Positions 34,887 through 45,119 of a DNA stretch of 64,000 nucleotides are shown here, one piece after another. Position 1 is the first letter of the stretch, and every line of letters starts with the position of its first letter. The position numbers were made by a program, and so were the translations under genes. The notes beneath the pieces are model-generated. The model made no database searches. It was not told the origin of the DNA and saw only the letters and a list, made by a program, of their open reading frames with translations. This DNA is from Aquimarina atlantica (GTDB taxonomy: Bacteria; Bacteroidota; Bacteroidia; Flavobacteriales; Flavobacteriaceae). The DNA lies in the NCBI RefSeq assembly GCF_000626715.1, contig NZ_AQRA01000002.1, positions 248,001 to 312,000 of the forward strand, in the 5' to 3' direction.

Positions 34887-35851
34887 TGAATGAATCTATA
34901 CAACCAGAGATTGCAGAAAAAATAAAGCAACTAGAAAAAAAATTTAAAAATTCTGGCCAGGATTTAGGATCATATTTAGATGGCCTGCTTCATGATCGAT
35001 ATTTAACCTATTGGGACTATATACATTTGGATACTTTATTAAGTTTACAAATCCCTAGAACACATTTTCCCGATGAAGAAATTTTCATCACTTATCATCA
35101 AATTACAGAGCTCTATTTTAAACTCATTATACACGAGCTAAAGCAAATTATTGATGATAAATTACAAAATGCAGCGTTTTTTACTGCTAAAATCGATCGA
35201 GTAAATCGTTATTTCAGAGTTTTGATCAATTCTTTTGATGTCATGATTAGAGGAATGGACCGAGAACAGTTTCTTAAATATCGAATGTCTCTTCTGCCTG
35301 CAAGCGGTTTTCAATCTGTGCAATTCAGGTTGATCGAGATATATTCGACCCCTCTGGCAAACCTCGTGAGCACCAAAGAAAGAAGTATGTTTTCTGAAAA
35401 AGATGCTCTAGAAGAAGTATTTGAACATCTATATTGGAAATCTGGTGCTACCGATAAAGAAACTGGCGAAAAAACACTTACACTTAAGCAATTCGAATAT
35501 CGATATACACCAAGAATGATGCGTATTGCTCACCAAGTACAACACAGCACTATTTTTCATAAATACCTCGAACTACCAGAAAAAGAGCAAAATAATGTGC
35601 TCCTTATCGAAGCATTACGTACTTTTGACACTAATGTGAATGTTAATTGGTTATTAATGCACATGGGTGCAGCCTATAGATATCTCAATAAAGAGAAAGG
35701 TGAAGTTTTGGCTACGGGAGGAACAAACTGGAAAAATTTCTTACCTCCAAGTTTTCAAAGGATTATGTTTTTTCCTAATCTTTGGACCAAGGAAGAAAAA
35801 GAAAACTGGGGTCAACAATGGGTCACTCATCAATTTAATACCGCAAAATAA
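34886..35851 (+). CDS. kynA: Tryptophan 2,3-dioxygenase
   Basis: A 321-residue haem enzyme converting tryptophan to N-formylkynurenine. The family signatures YLTYWDYIHLDTLLSLQ, FITYHQITELYFKLIIHELKQ (containing the active-site His and Arg region) and ATGGTNWKNFLPP are clear. It belongs to the longer TDO type seen in Bacteroidota. No kynureninase or formamidase gene is nearby, so the rest of the kynurenine route is elsewhere. It overlaps DUF3108 by 1 bp, and the next start lies 12 bp after its stop. Confidence 0.95.
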   Translation: MNESIQPEIAEKIKQLEKKFKNSGQDLGSYLDGLLHDRYLTYWDYIHLDTLLSLQIPRTHFPDEEIFITYHQITELYFKLIIHELKQIIDDKLQNAAFFTAKIDRVNRYFRVLINSFDVMIRGMDREQFLKYRMSLLPASGFQSVQFRLIEIYSTPLANLVSTKERSMFSEKDALEEVFEHLYWKSGATDKETGEKTLTLKQFEYRYTPRMMRIAHQVQHSTIFHKYLELPEKEQNNVLLIEALRTFDTNVNVNWLLMHMGAAYRYLNKEKGEVLATGGTNWKNFLPPSFQRIMFFPNLWTKEEKENWGQQWVTHQFNTAK

Positions 35852-35863
35852 AATAGTCGTCAG

Positions 35864-37126
35864 TTGAAGCAAATAGGTTATTTACTACTTATAGCAGTAG
35901 TAGTATTTTCATGTAAGAAAGAAAAAAAAGAAGCAAAAATTATTGTTCCCGAAATTGTCGAGGAAGAAAAAACACCTCCTGTTATAACCGAATTTGGTTA
36001 TGTCCTAAATGATTTTAACGTTGTTAAAGACACTATTCGTCCCGGAGATAGTTTTGGTGCTATCATGGATACTCATGGTATAAGCAGAACTAGAGTATTC
36101 GAGATTACCAATACAATTAAAGACACTTTTAATGTAGCTAAGATTCAGGCCGGAAAACCTTATATGCTTCTTAAATCAAAAGATACCACAGAAAAAGCAC
36201 AGGTGTTTGTATATCAAAATAATAAAATCGATTATACTGTAATCGATTTTAGAGATAGTATCATTGCCAAAAAAAACAAAAAACCGGTAACACTGGTTGA
36301 AAAAACTGCTTCTGGAATTATAAACAGTAGTTTAATGCAGACATTTGATGATATGGACCTTAATTTTCTGGTTGCATATAATATGGCAGATATTTATGCC
36401 TGGACTATTGATTTCACAAGATTACAAGCCGGAGATAGATTTAAGGTAATTTATACTGAGAGATTTATTGATGACACTATTCCTGCCGGAGTTGACCAAA
36501 TTAAAGCATCATATTTTGAGCACAGAGGTAAACCAATTTATGCTTTTAGGTTTATGGATGATTCTATCAATAATTCTGTTGACTATTATGATGAGGAAGC
36601 TAATAATTTGCGTAGAGCATTTCTTACCGCTCCAGTTAAATTTAGTAGAATTTCGTCTAGATATAACCTTAAACGTAGAATCAAATACTATGGCTATAAA
36701 ATAAGACCACATAGAGGTACTGATTTTGCAGCTCCTATAGGCACTCCTATACTAGCCACCGCAGACGGTATTGTAACCAAATCCGAACGCAAAGGTGGAA
36801 ACGGCAAGTATGTAAAAATAAGACATAATGCTACTTATGATACTCAATATCTACACATGAGCAGGCAAGCTGTAAAAGTGGGTGAATTCGTAAAACAAGG
36901 AGATGTTATAGGGTACATTGGAATGACAGGTAATACAGGAGGTCCTCACGTATGTTACAGATTCTGGAAAAACGGAAAAGAAGTAGACCCATTCAAACAA
37001 GATTTACCGGCTTCAAAACCATTAGCCGACAGTCTTAAACAAGGATTTTATAACCACATCGAACCATTAAAGACCGAACTAGACAGTATTTCTTTTACAC
37101 CACAAAAACCACTGGAAATTTTATAA
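35864..37126 (+). CDS. M23 family peptidoglycan endopeptidase lipoprotein
   Basis: A 420-residue outer-membrane lipoprotein. TTG start at 35864; signal with lipobox AVVVFSC (Cys17). The N-terminal half is a helical/beta spacer (LysM-like segment around TIRPGDSFGAIMDTHGI, residues 65-80). The M23 peptidase domain (about 270-380) has the zinc motif HRGTDFAAP (His, Asp) and the later TQYLHMS His. The residues look intact, so it is probably an active DD-endopeptidase in cell-wall growth or separation. It is inside an operon, 12 bp after kynA and 3 bp before pgi. Confidence 0.9.
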   Translation: MKQIGYLLLIAVVVFSCKKEKKEAKIIVPEIVEEEKTPPVITEFGYVLNDFNVVKDTIRPGDSFGAIMDTHGISRTRVFEITNTIKDTFNVAKIQAGKPYMLLKSKDTTEKAQVFVYQNNKIDYTVIDFRDSIIAKKNKKPVTLVEKTASGIINSSLMQTFDDMDLNFLVAYNMADIYAWTIDFTRLQAGDRFKVIYTERFIDDTIPAGVDQIKASYFEHRGKPIYAFRFMDDSINNSVDYYDEEANNLRRAFLTAPVKFSRISSRYNLKRRIKYYGYKIRPHRGTDFAAPIGTPILATADGIVTKSERKGGNGKYVKIRHNATYDTQYLHMSRQAVKVGEFVKQGDVIGYIGMTGNTGGPHVCYRFWKNGKEVDPFKQDLPASKPLADSLKQGFYNHIEPLKTELDSISFTPQKPLEIL

Positions 37127-37129
37127 ATC

Positions 37130-38776
37130 ATGACATTACCAACTATTAACCCAACCACCACAAAAGCCTGGGAAGCATTACAATCTCATTATGAAACTAT
37201 AAAAAAAACACATCTTAAAGATCTTTTCAAACAACATCCAGATCGTGCTACTGCTTTGTCGATTGAATGGAAGGATTTTTACGTAGATTATTCTAAAAAC
37301 AGAATAGATGAGACTACAAAAAAATTGTTATTAGATCTTGCCAGAGAAGTAAAACTTGATGAAGCTATACAACATTATTTTGATGGAAACACTATCAATG
37401 AAACAGAAAACAGAGCCGTTCTACACACTGCTCTTAGAACACCATCGACACATCAAATTACCATTGATGGTAAAAATATAATTTCAGAAGTTACAAGTGT
37501 AAAAGAAAAAATAAAGTCCTTTAGTCATCAGGTTATTTCAGGAAATCTTAAAGGATATACAGGCAAAAATTTTACCGATATTGTAAATATTGGTATTGGA
37601 GGGTCTGATCTTGGTCCTGCTATGATTACAGAGTCCTTAGGGTATTATAAAAATCATCTTAATCTACATTTTATTTCTAATGTAGATGGAGATCATGTTC
37701 ATCAAAACTTAAAAAATTTAAATCCAGAAACTACTTTATTCGTAGTTGTATCTAAAACTTTTTCTACTCAAGAAACGATATCTAATGCTACAACAGCAAG
37801 AAATTGGTTTACCAAAAATGCACCAAAAGAAGCTGTAGGAAATCATTTTGTAGCTGTATCGAGTAATATTTCTAATGTAACTAATTTTGGGATCGCAGAA
37901 GAAAATATCTTTCCACTATGGGATTGGGTTGGTGGTCGTTTTTCTTTATGGAGTGCAGTTGGACTATCGATATGTTTATCCATAGGTTATGAAAATTTTG
38001 AGGCGCTGCTAGCAGGCGCTTATGAAATGGATGAGCATTTTAAGAACACTCCTTTTGAAGAAAATATTCCGGTAATTTTAGGAATGCTTAGTATATGGTA
38101 TAATAATTTTTTCAACGTAGAAAGTGAAGCTATCATCCCATATTCTCAATATTTACATAGATTACCGGCTTACCTGCAGCAAGGTATTATGGAAAGTAAC
38201 GGAAAAAGTATCGATCGCAATGGCAACTCTATTAATTACCAAACGGGTACGATTATTTGGGGTGAACCAGGCACCAATGCCCAGCACGCCTTTTTTCAAT
38301 TGATTCATCAAGGGACAAAATTAATTCCTGTAGAGTTTATTGGCTTTAAACACTCACTATTTGGAGATCAGGACCATCAAAATAAATTAATGGCCAACTT
38401 TTTTGCACAAACAGAAGCTTTGATGAATGGCAAAACACAAGAAGAAGTGCTTCAGGAATTAAATGCAATAAATACTTCTGAAAAAACACTAAAAAAACTA
38501 GTGCCTTTTAAAGTATTTGCAGGTAACAAACCTACTACTACCATTTTAATTGATACCCTTACTCCTAAAAGTCTAGGAGCATTAGTATCTATGTATGAAC
38601 AACGTATTTTTGTTCAGGGTATTATATGGAATATTTTTAGCTATGATCAGTGGGGTGTAGAATTAGGTAAGCAATTAGCTTCTACCATTTTATCCGAAAT
38701 CAATAGTCATGAAGTTAAAGAACATGATTCATCAACAAATGCACTTTTACAACGGTATTTAAAGAAATCTGAATAA
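37130..38776 (+). CDS. pgi: Glucose-6-phosphate isomerase
   Basis: A 548-residue glycolytic enzyme interconverting glucose-6-phosphate and fructose-6-phosphate. The signatures [16 protein letters not shown] (PGI motif 1), the substrate-binding [17 protein letters not shown], the Glu in [23 protein letters not shown], and GVELGKQLA are all present. It is the long type found in E. coli and Bacteroidota. The start follows the M23 gene by 3 bp. A 20-bp perfect terminator hairpin follows. Confidence 0.97.
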   Translation: MTLPTINPTTTKAWEALQSHYETIKKTHLKDLFKQHPDRATALSIEWKDFYVDYSKNRIDETTKKLLLDLAREVKLDEAIQHYFDGNTINETENRAVLHTALRTPSTHQITIDGKNIISEVTSVKEKIKSFSHQVISGNLKGYTGKNFTDIVNIGIGGSDLGPAMITESLGYYKNHLNLHFISNVDGDHVHQNLKNLNPETTLFVVVSKTFSTQETISNATTARNWFTKNAPKEAVGNHFVAVSSNISNVTNFGIAEENIFPLWDWVGGRFSLWSAVGLSICLSIGYENFEALLAGAYEMDEHFKNTPFEENIPVILGMLSIWYNNFFNVESEAIIPYSQYLHRLPAYLQQGIMESNGKSIDRNGNSINYQTGTIIWGEPGTNAQHAFFQLIHQGTKLIPVEFIGFKHSLFGDQDHQNKLMANFFAQTEALMNGKTQEEVLQELNAINTSEKTLKKLVPFKVFAGNKPTTTILIDTLTPKSLGALVSMYEQRIFVQGIIWNIFSYDQWGVELGKQLASTILSEINSHEVKEHDSSTNALLQRYLKKSE

Positions 38777-38800
38777 TAAATCTGTTTTCAGAAAATAAAA

Positions 38801-38855
38801 AACAAGTTTTAAATCAATTTGTAATCATAAATTGATTTAAAACTTGTTCTCTTTT
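38801..38855 (+). terminator. Terminator of the pgi operon
   Basis: The arms 38801-38820 and 38829-38848 form a perfect 20-bp stem with an 8-nt loop, followed by CTCTTTTT. Confidence 0.8.
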
Positions 38856-38890
38856 TGGCACTAGTAATATGTTAACACTAATATATTTAG

Positions 38891-38922
38891 CGTCTATTTT
38901 TCAAGCTTTAGACGTTTTTTTT
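38891..38922 (+). terminator. Second terminator-like hairpin
   Basis: CGTCTA (38891-38896) pairs with TAGACG (38909-38914), followed by T8. The stem is short but the T run is strong. It may back up the pgi terminator. Confidence 0.55.
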
Positions 38923-38927
38923 ATCAA

Positions 38928-38939
38928 ATGTTGCAACAT
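38928..38939. promoter_or_regulatory. Perfect palindrome, possible operator
   Basis: ATGTTGCAACAT is a perfect 12-bp palindrome in the long region upstream of the TonB receptor gene, a site where a dimeric regulator could bind. No regulator gene is next to it. Confidence 0.35.
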
Positions 38940-39235
38940 CATGTCAATTTTTAATTAACAATTTCTTAGTTAATAACTTTTTAATATCTTCAATTGATTA
39001 ATAATCAATATGGTACAAAAAAAAATTATCTTAAAAACTATAATACAAATCTGCTTAAAATTTAACATTTAAATAAACTATGCATGCATAAAGATTCGTT
39101 CTTTTGCGAAGATTATTAACTCTATCAATTATTTACGAAACTGGATACGATTTAAATGATTTTTAAACCTTTTAGTATCATTATTTTAATCGTTAAGAGT
39201 TTCATGAGACAATTAAAAACTATTAAAACACACTC

Positions 39236-42200
39236 ATGAAAAAGATTACATTTTTATTTGTTGTAATCCTTATGGCAGTCGTTGGGGAAACGTTTGCGCA
39301 AGGGGTAACTAAATCTTCCATTAATGGTAAGATAACTGATAATACAGGACAAGCTCTTCCTGGTGCCAATGTAGTTGCGATCCACACTCCATCTGGAACA
39401 AAATATGGTGCAATTACCGATTTTGATGGCTTTTACAGAATAGCAAATATGAGAACTGGTGGACCATATAAGGTTACTATCTCTTATGTTGGTTTTAAGG
39501 ATTATGTAAAAGACAATACTTTTCTTCAATTAGGAGACTCGCAAAATATAAGCACTCAAATGATTGAAGAAGCTAGTGCACTTGAACAAGTTATAATTAC
39601 GGTAACAAACAATAGTGTTTTTGATTCTGGTAAAACAGGTACAGAAACTACGGTAACAGAGAGGCAAATTAATTCTTTACCTTCGGTATCAAGATCTGTT
39701 GCCGACTTTGTAAGAATTACTCCTCAAGCTCAAATAACTGAAGGAGACGATGGTTTTTCTGTTTCTTTAGCTGGGCAAAATAATAGATACAATGCTTTAT
39801 ATATTGATGGAGGTGTAAGTAATGATGTATTTGGTCTTGCTGGATCAGGTACTGATGGTGGTCAGACAGGGGTAAACCCATTCTCAATAGATGCAATTGA
39901 AACTTTTCAAATTAACATAGCCCCTTTTGACGTAAGACAGTCAGGATTCTCAGGGGGTGCTATAAATGCAATCACTCGATCAGGAACAAATAACATAGAA
40001 GGATCTGCCTATACGTATTTTAGAAACGAAAGTCTTTCAGGAAAAACTCCTCCAGATTTAGTAGGAACTGGAGAGTCAAGAGAAAAATTATCTGATTATT
40101 CTGCAAAAATTTACGGAGCTCGTATTGGTGGTCCAATCATAAAAGACAAATTATTTTATTTTGTTAATTATGAGAGAGAAGAACAAGAAACTCCACAGCC
40201 ATTTAACTTTAGTAACTATCAAGGAAATGCTTCTTTGGCTGATATTCAAGGGCTATCTAATTTCTTACAGACTACATATGGTTATGATACTGGTGGGTTT
40301 GACAATAACACAAGAACATTAGACAGTGATAAATTAACTGTTAAATTAGATTGGAATATTAATGATAACCATCAATTAAGTGTAAAGCACAATTTTGTAA
40401 AGGCTGATAATTTAGAAGCAAGAAATAGTGGTAACAGAAATATTGGTTTTATTAATGGTTCTGAGCTTTTTAAAAGTACTAAAAATGAAACTACTTTAGA
40501 ATTTAGTTCGTCTATAGGAAACTGGGCTTCTAATAACTTACTTGTTGGTTATAAATCTGTAAGAGATGATCGTGACCCTTCTGGTAATCCGTTTCCAACT
40601 GTTGATATTCGCGATGGTGGAGGAACAATCTCTTTTGGAGCAGAACCTTTTTCTACTGCAAACCTATTAGATCAGGATATTGTTAATATAGCCGATAATT
40701 TCGAGATTTATAGTGGTAGACACACCGTAACCATAGGTACCCAACATGAGTTCTCAAAAATTAAAAATTTATTTTTCGCTTTTAACTATGGAGATTACAC
40801 TTTTAATAGCTTAAGTGATTTCTATAATGGTATTATTGATGAATATCAAAAAGGGTACTCTCTAGTAGGTGGTACTGCTGTAGGTGATGAGTCTTCTGGA
40901 GCATCAGAATTTAAATTATACCAACCAAGTTTTTATGTTCAGGATGAAGTAAGTGTAACCGATAATTTTAAACTAACAGCTGGATTAAGAGTTGATGTTC
41001 CTATTTTTGATGCGGGTGCTGAAAATGCTGATTTTAATGATAGAACTATCCCTCTTCTTGAAGCTGCAGGAAAAGATCTTCAAGGAGCAAGAGTAGGTAA
41101 AAAAATAAGACCTTCCGCACATTTATCTCCTCGTGTTGGATTTAACTGGGATGTAAAAAATGACAAGACTACTCAAATACGTGGTGGTTTTGGTATTTTT
41201 ACTTCAAGAATCCCATTAGTATGGCCAGGTGGTTCATACAACAATAATGGTATTACTGGTGGATTTACCGGTGGATTTAATCTAGATCCTTCTACAATAA
41301 CTTTTAACCCAAATGTTAATCAACAGCCGGTAGCCGTAGCACCAGGAACCGGAGAAACAGCAGGAAATGTCGACATTTTCACTCCTGATCTAAAATTACC
41401 TCAGGTAATGAAATACAATATAGCAATTGATCAAAAATTACCACTTTGGGGATTAATTGCTAGTGCAGACTTTTTATACACAGATGTTATTACTAATATT
41501 TACTATCAAAACTTAAATATTCGCGGACCAGAAGGAACTTTAAATGGTGCTGATAACAGACCATATTACAGTGATAGTTTTGGAGATCGAATCGATAACA
41601 CTTATGGAAGAATAATTCTTGGAACTAATACTGGTGAAGGATTCTCTTATAATACATCTTTTACCCTAAGAAAACCTTTTGATAACGGATTTCAGGGAAG
41701 TGTATCCTATTCTTATGGTGAATCAGAATCTATTTTTGATGGTACTTCTTCGCAAAACAGTTCACAGTGGAGAAATATTCAAACGGTAAATGGTAAGAAC
41801 TCTAACATCCCAAGATCAAGATCTGATTTTTCTCAAGGGTCTCGTTTTTCTGCTAACGTTAGTTATGAAAAAGAGTATCTAGGGTTTATGAAATCAACAA
41901 TTGCATTGTTTTATGAAGGTACACAAGGTGCTCCTCACTCTTTTGTTTATAGAGAAGGTAGAGATCTGTTAAATGATGATTCTAGGGATAACGCTCTTAT
42001 CTACATCCCTTCAAACGCAAGTGAAATTAATCTTGTTCCTTTTAGAGATGATGACGGAAACATAATCCCGGGATCTGCAACTCCTGCAGAACAGTGGGCT
42101 GCATTAGATGCTTTTATAGAAGGAAATGATTATTTAAGAAAAAGAAGGGGTGGATATGCAGAACGTAATGGAGACAGAGGTCCTTGGAGTCATGCTATTG

Positions 42201-42490
42201 ATTTAAAATTCTTACAGGATTTTTATATCAACACTGGCGACAAGAAAAATACGCTTCAGCTTTCACTTGATATTTTCAACTTTACTAATCTTTTAAATAA
42301 AGATTGGGGAAAACGTAAATTTATCCCTGGAAATGTTGCGTTAATTGAAACCGTAAGAGGTGGAACAGCAGATCCTGAGTTTACCTTTGACGCTAGTTCT
42401 TTTGAAGACGGAATTGAACAAATAGATGATAACGGTCTTCAATCATCTAGATGGCAAATGCAAGTAGGATTACGTTATATATTCAATTAA
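39236..42490 (+). CDS. TonB-dependent receptor with carboxypeptidase-regulatory-like domain
   Basis: A 1084-residue outer-membrane transporter of the Oar/SusC-like type. A signal peptide (to about residue 21) is followed by an N-terminal regulatory-like beta domain (about 28-105, INGKITDNTGQALPGANVVA). Then come a plug (about 125-260, SVSLAGQNNRYNALYIDGG; FDVRQSGFSGGAINAITRSGTN) and a 22-strand barrel ending QMQVGLRYIFN. No SusD partner or TonB/ExbBD genes lie beside it, so the substrate cannot be told from context. It is monocistronic with a long upstream region and strong terminator. Confidence 0.9.
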   Translation: MKKITFLFVVILMAVVGETFAQGVTKSSINGKITDNTGQALPGANVVAIHTPSGTKYGAITDFDGFYRIANMRTGGPYKVTISYVGFKDYVKDNTFLQLGDSQNISTQMIEEASALEQVIITVTNNSVFDSGKTGTETTVTERQINSLPSVSRSVADFVRITPQAQITEGDDGFSVSLAGQNNRYNALYIDGGVSNDVFGLAGSGTDGGQTGVNPFSIDAIETFQINIAPFDVRQSGFSGGAINAITRSGTNNIEGSAYTYFRNESLSGKTPPDLVGTGESREKLSDYSAKIYGARIGGPIIKDKLFYFVNYEREEQETPQPFNFSNYQGNASLADIQGLSNFLQTTYGYDTGGFDNNTRTLDSDKLTVKLDWNINDNHQLSVKHNFVKADNLEARNSGNRNIGFINGSELFKSTKNETTLEFSSSIGNWASNNLLVGYKSVRDDRDPSGNPFPTVDIRDGGGTISFGAEPFSTANLLDQDIVNIADNFEIYSGRHTVTIGTQHEFSKIKNLFFAFNYGDYTFNSLSDFYNGIIDEYQKGYSLVGGTAVGDESSGASEFKLYQPSFYVQDEVSVTDNFKLTAGLRVDVPIFDAGAENADFNDRTIPLLEAAGKDLQGARVGKKIRPSAHLSPRVGFNWDVKNDKTTQIRGGFGIFTSRIPLVWPGGSYNNNGITGGFTGGFNLDPSTITFNPNVNQQPVAVAPGTGETAGNVDIFTPDLKLPQVMKYNIAIDQKLPLWGLIASADFLYTDVITNIYYQNLNIRGPEGTLNGADNRPYYSDSFGDRIDNTYGRIILGTNTGEGFSYNTSFTLRKPFDNGFQGSVSYSYGESESIFDGTSSQNSSQWRNIQTVNGKNSNIPRSRSDFSQGSRFSANVSYEKEYLGFMKSTIALFYEGTQGAPHSFVYREGRDLLNDDSRDNALIYIPSNASEINLVPFRDDDGNIIPGSATPAEQWAALDAFIEGNDYLRKRRGGYAERNGDRGPWSHAIDLKFLQDFYINTGDKKNTLQLSLDIFNFTNLLNKDWGKRKFIPGNVALIETVRGGTADPEFTFDASSFEDGIEQIDDNGLQSSRWQMQVGLRYIFN

Positions 42491-42513
42491 GAGAATTTAT
42501 AAAAACAAATATC

Positions 42514-42549
42514 AAAAACCTCATTCGATTTTCGAATGAGGTTTTTTTA
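42514..42549 (+). terminator. Terminator of the TonB receptor gene
   Basis: AAAAACCTCATTCGA pairs perfectly with TCGAATGAGGTTTTT and ends in a T run, 24 bp after the stop. Confidence 0.9.
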
Positions 42550-42608
42550 TGCTCTTAACTTCTGATCTTTAGTATTTTCCATATCTAAACAAATAATAAA
42601 CCATCACA

Positions 42609-42660
42609 AAAACCGTTGTAAAATTCTGATATTAAAATACTTACAATGGTTTTATTTTTT
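42609..42660 (+). terminator. Second terminator-like hairpin
   Basis: The arms 42609-42621 and 42641-42653 pair over 13 bp with one G-T pair, followed by a long T run. Being 60 bp after a strong terminator, it is either a backup or the end of an unseen short transcript. Confidence 0.5.
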
Positions 42661-42759
42661 TTTCAAAAAAAACACTGTTTTTTTGTAAGTATCCCTATAT
42701 GATAACGACAGTACAAAATCCAACTTGAACATATATATATTAACACAAAAAACAATACT

Positions 42760-43812
42760 ATGAAAAACTTACTTCAATGGGGGGTAATCCTTGCAGTATG
42801 TATAGGATGTAAAAACGATTCTAAACAAAAAAGCAAAGATTACATTCCTGTCTCCTCAATCGGAAATAAAGCAGTTACGGTATCAGAAGCTGATAAGAAA
42901 GCTCGAGAAATTTTTGGTGTATTACCCAAAATAGCAGAAAACCCAGATAATCCCATAACTCATGAGAAAGTAACCCTGGGTAAAACACTTTATTATGACA
43001 AACGACTTTCTAAAGACAATACACAAAGTTGCAATACCTGTCATAATCTAAAGACATATGGAGTTGACAATCAGCCTTTTTCGATAGGTAACGATGGTAA
43101 ACCAGGAGGGCGCAACTCTCCTACAACTCTAAATGCAGCACTACATATGGCCCAATTTTGGGATGGGCGAGAACCCGATGTTGAAGCACAAGCCGGAGGC
43201 CCTATACTAAATCCAATAGAAATGGCAATGCCTAGCGAAACAGCAGTAGTGGATCGAATATCAAAAATCGAAGAATATGTTGAGCTTTTTGCCAAAGCTT
43301 TTCCAGAAGAGAAAGCCCCAATAACCTACAGAAACATAGAAAAAGCCATTGGTGCTTTTGAGCGAAAACTAATTACTCCTTCTAAGTTTAACAAATACAT
43401 GGCCGGTGATGGTTCTGCGTTAAACAAATATGAAAAGAAAGGTATGGAAACTTTTATAAGTGTTGGTTGTATTACTTGCCATACAGGAGCATTACTGGGA
43501 GGTAATATGTATCAAAAATTCGGACTTACTGTAAATTATTGGGAGTATACAGACAGTGAAAAAATAGATAACGGTAGGTTTGACCTCACTAAAAATGAAG
43601 CCGATAAATATATGTTTAAAGTGCCTTCGTTGCTTAACATAGAAAAAACAGCTCCTTACTTTCATGATGGCAGTGTTAAAGATCTTAAAAAAGCGATTGC
43701 AATTATGGGAGAAACTCAATTAAATCAAAAATTAAATCCGCAGCAGATTAACGAGATTCATCTATTTTTAGAAACCTTAACAGGAGAGGTCCCAGAGGAA
43801 GCTTTAGAATAA
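42760..43812 (+). CDS. Di-haem cytochrome c peroxidase lipoprotein
   Basis: A 350-residue CCP/MauG-family enzyme. The signal ends at lipobox AVCIGC (Cys17), so it is anchored in a membrane facing the periplasm. Two haem c sites are present: CNTCH (91-95) and CITCH (237-241). Motifs such as GRNSPTTLNAALH, FWDGREPDVEAQAGGPILNPIEMAMP and VPSLLNIEKTAPYFHDGSV are typical of CCP. It would reduce hydrogen peroxide with electrons from cytochrome c; a MauG-like role cannot be excluded. Single gene. Confidence 0.93.
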   Translation: MKNLLQWGVILAVCIGCKNDSKQKSKDYIPVSSIGNKAVTVSEADKKAREIFGVLPKIAENPDNPITHEKVTLGKTLYYDKRLSKDNTQSCNTCHNLKTYGVDNQPFSIGNDGKPGGRNSPTTLNAALHMAQFWDGREPDVEAQAGGPILNPIEMAMPSETAVVDRISKIEEYVELFAKAFPEEKAPITYRNIEKAIGAFERKLITPSKFNKYMAGDGSALNKYEKKGMETFISVGCITCHTGALLGGNMYQKFGLTVNYWEYTDSEKIDNGRFDLTKNEADKYMFKVPSLLNIEKTAPYFHDGSVKDLKKAIAIMGETQLNQKLNPQQINEIHLFLETLTGEVPEEALE

Positions 43813-43895
43813 ACTGGATATATCATGTATACCTAAACTTATTATGAGTAACAATAAGTGTAAATAGACAAAGCGTTTTGTAGAATAAGTCTAAA

Positions 43896-43931
43896 TAAAG
43901 ACTCCTATCTTATCAGGATGAGGCTTTTTTA
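43896..43931 (+). terminator. Terminator-like hairpin
   Basis: An imperfect stem (AAAGACTCCT against AGGATGAGGCTTT) is followed by T6. It lies about 85 bp after the peroxidase stop. Confidence 0.5.
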
Positions 43932-43970
43932 TGCATTATATGTACCTTTGAATAAACTAAACACATCATT

Positions 43971-44411
43971 ATGTACGAAGCTATTCAAATCGTCCATTCG
44001 TATTGGGCTTATCTTGTTGTTCTTATCGTTACACTAGCCACTATTAATGCCCTTGCTGGTTTTTTTACCAAAAGAGAATATGCTCCAAAAGACTTTAGAG
44101 TTTCTCTATTTGCACTTATTGTTACTCATATCCAGCTTTTAATAGGTATTATTATTTTCTTTGTATCTCCTATGGTCGTTTGGTTCTCTGGAACTCACAA
44201 AATGGGAGAAATTATGAAAGATGCTACATTACGATTATATAATGTAGAGCATCCTACGGTGATGATCTTAACCATTGTTTTTATCACAATGGGATACTCT
44301 AAACATAAAAAGAAACTTACCTCTACACCTAAATTTAAAACACTAGCTATTTTCTATACCGTTGCCTGGGTTCTTATGCTATCAAGAATACCTTGGGCAC
44401 AATGGTTTTAG
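43971..44411 (+). CDS. Four-helix membrane protein (cytochrome b-like, unknown)
   Basis: A 146-residue inner-membrane protein with four predicted transmembrane helices (about 10-32, 48-70, 92-108, 122-140). Histidines lie at helix edges (IVHSY, VTHIQ, GTHKM, VEHPT), which could ligate haem as in small b-type cytochromes. Flavobacterial homologues are often called cytochrome B, but I do not know of functional proof. It lies after the di-haem peroxidase gene in the same direction, separated by a terminator-like hairpin. Confidence 0.7.
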   Translation: MYEAIQIVHSYWAYLVVLIVTLATINALAGFFTKREYAPKDFRVSLFALIVTHIQLLIGIIIFFVSPMVVWFSGTHKMGEIMKDATLRLYNVEHPTVMILTIVFITMGYSKHKKKLTSTPKFKTLAIFYTVAWVLMLSRIPWAQWF

Positions 44412-44452
44412 AATCGTAGAGTTATTTCAAATTATAACGCCAAATTAGGCTC

Positions 44453-44497
44453 ATATAAACCAATAATGCACTAGAATGGTGCATTATTGGTTTATAT
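44453..44497. terminator. Perfect 19-bp hairpin between convergent genes
   Basis: The arms 44453-44471 and 44479-44497 match without a mismatch, with a 7-nt loop. It lies between the convergent membrane protein and yjbQ genes. It lacks a long T run but probably acts as a bidirectional terminator. Confidence 0.65.
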
Positions 44498-44518
44498 AAT
44501 CTTGATAAGTCCTAATCT

Positions 44519-44941
44519 TTATACCCCATTAGCGGTTAGAACCAATGTTCTTACTCCACCGTAATCTCTATGTTCACAGAGATAAATACCTTGCCATGTT
44601 CCTAGATTTAATTCTCCGTTAGTAATAGGAACCAAAACAGAAGTTCCCATCAATGAAGCTTTAATATGAGCAGGCATATCATCAGGTCCCTCATAGGTAT
44701 GTATATAATAAGAAGCATTTTCTGGAACCATAATATTCATATGACTTTCAAAATCCTGTCGTACTGTAGGATCTGCATTCTCATTTATAGTAAGACTAGC
44801 AGATGTATGCTTAATAAATACCTGTAACTGACCTATCTGTATTTGTTTTATCTCACTTATTTCAGCAAGAATTTTAGACGTAATCAAGTGAAAACCTCTA
44901 GGGTATGATGGTAATTGTATTTCTTTTTGGAAAAATTTCAT
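44519..44941 (-). CDS. yjbQ: YjbQ/UPF0047 family protein
   Basis: A 140-residue protein of the YjbQ family. The hallmark motif HTSASLTINENADPTVRQDF and the C-terminal LGTWQGIYLCEHRDYGG are intact, including the Cys and His residues. YjbQ proteins have low thiamine-phosphate synthase activity in vitro, and their true role is not settled. Length is normal. It stands alone, convergent with the membrane protein gene and divergent from the HAD gene. Confidence 0.93.
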   Translation of the reverse strand: MKFFQKEIQLPSYPRGFHLITSKILAEISEIKQIQIGQLQVFIKHTSASLTINENADPTVRQDFESHMNIMVPENASYYIHTYEGPDDMPAHIKASLMGTSVLVPITNGELNLGTWQGIYLCEHRDYGGVRTLVLTANGV

Positions 44942-45119
44942 GGTATTGCCCCGACATAACTCAGGATTCCTTTAATTAATATTTAATCTGTCTTAACAGG
45001 TATTTATCAAACCTATCAAAGCTCTTTATTTACTAGCAATTTAATACAAATTTTACAGTTATAATACTCTGTATTTACCCTAACTCTAATACCTTTACCA
45101 TTTAAAATTATAAATTACT

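Larger units (their letters stand above)
38777..39235. other. Intergenic region upstream of the TonB receptor
   Basis: This 459-bp gap holds two terminator hairpins (38801-38855 and 38891-38922) and a perfect 12-bp palindrome (38928-38939). Near 39099-39106 a TTCTTTTG sequence could be a degenerate -7 box for the receptor. No ORF is supported. Confidence 0.5.

Noticed and set aside
42609..42660. Second small RNA ending at this hairpin
   Set aside because: Only 60 bp separate it from the strong receptor terminator, and no promoter box lies between.
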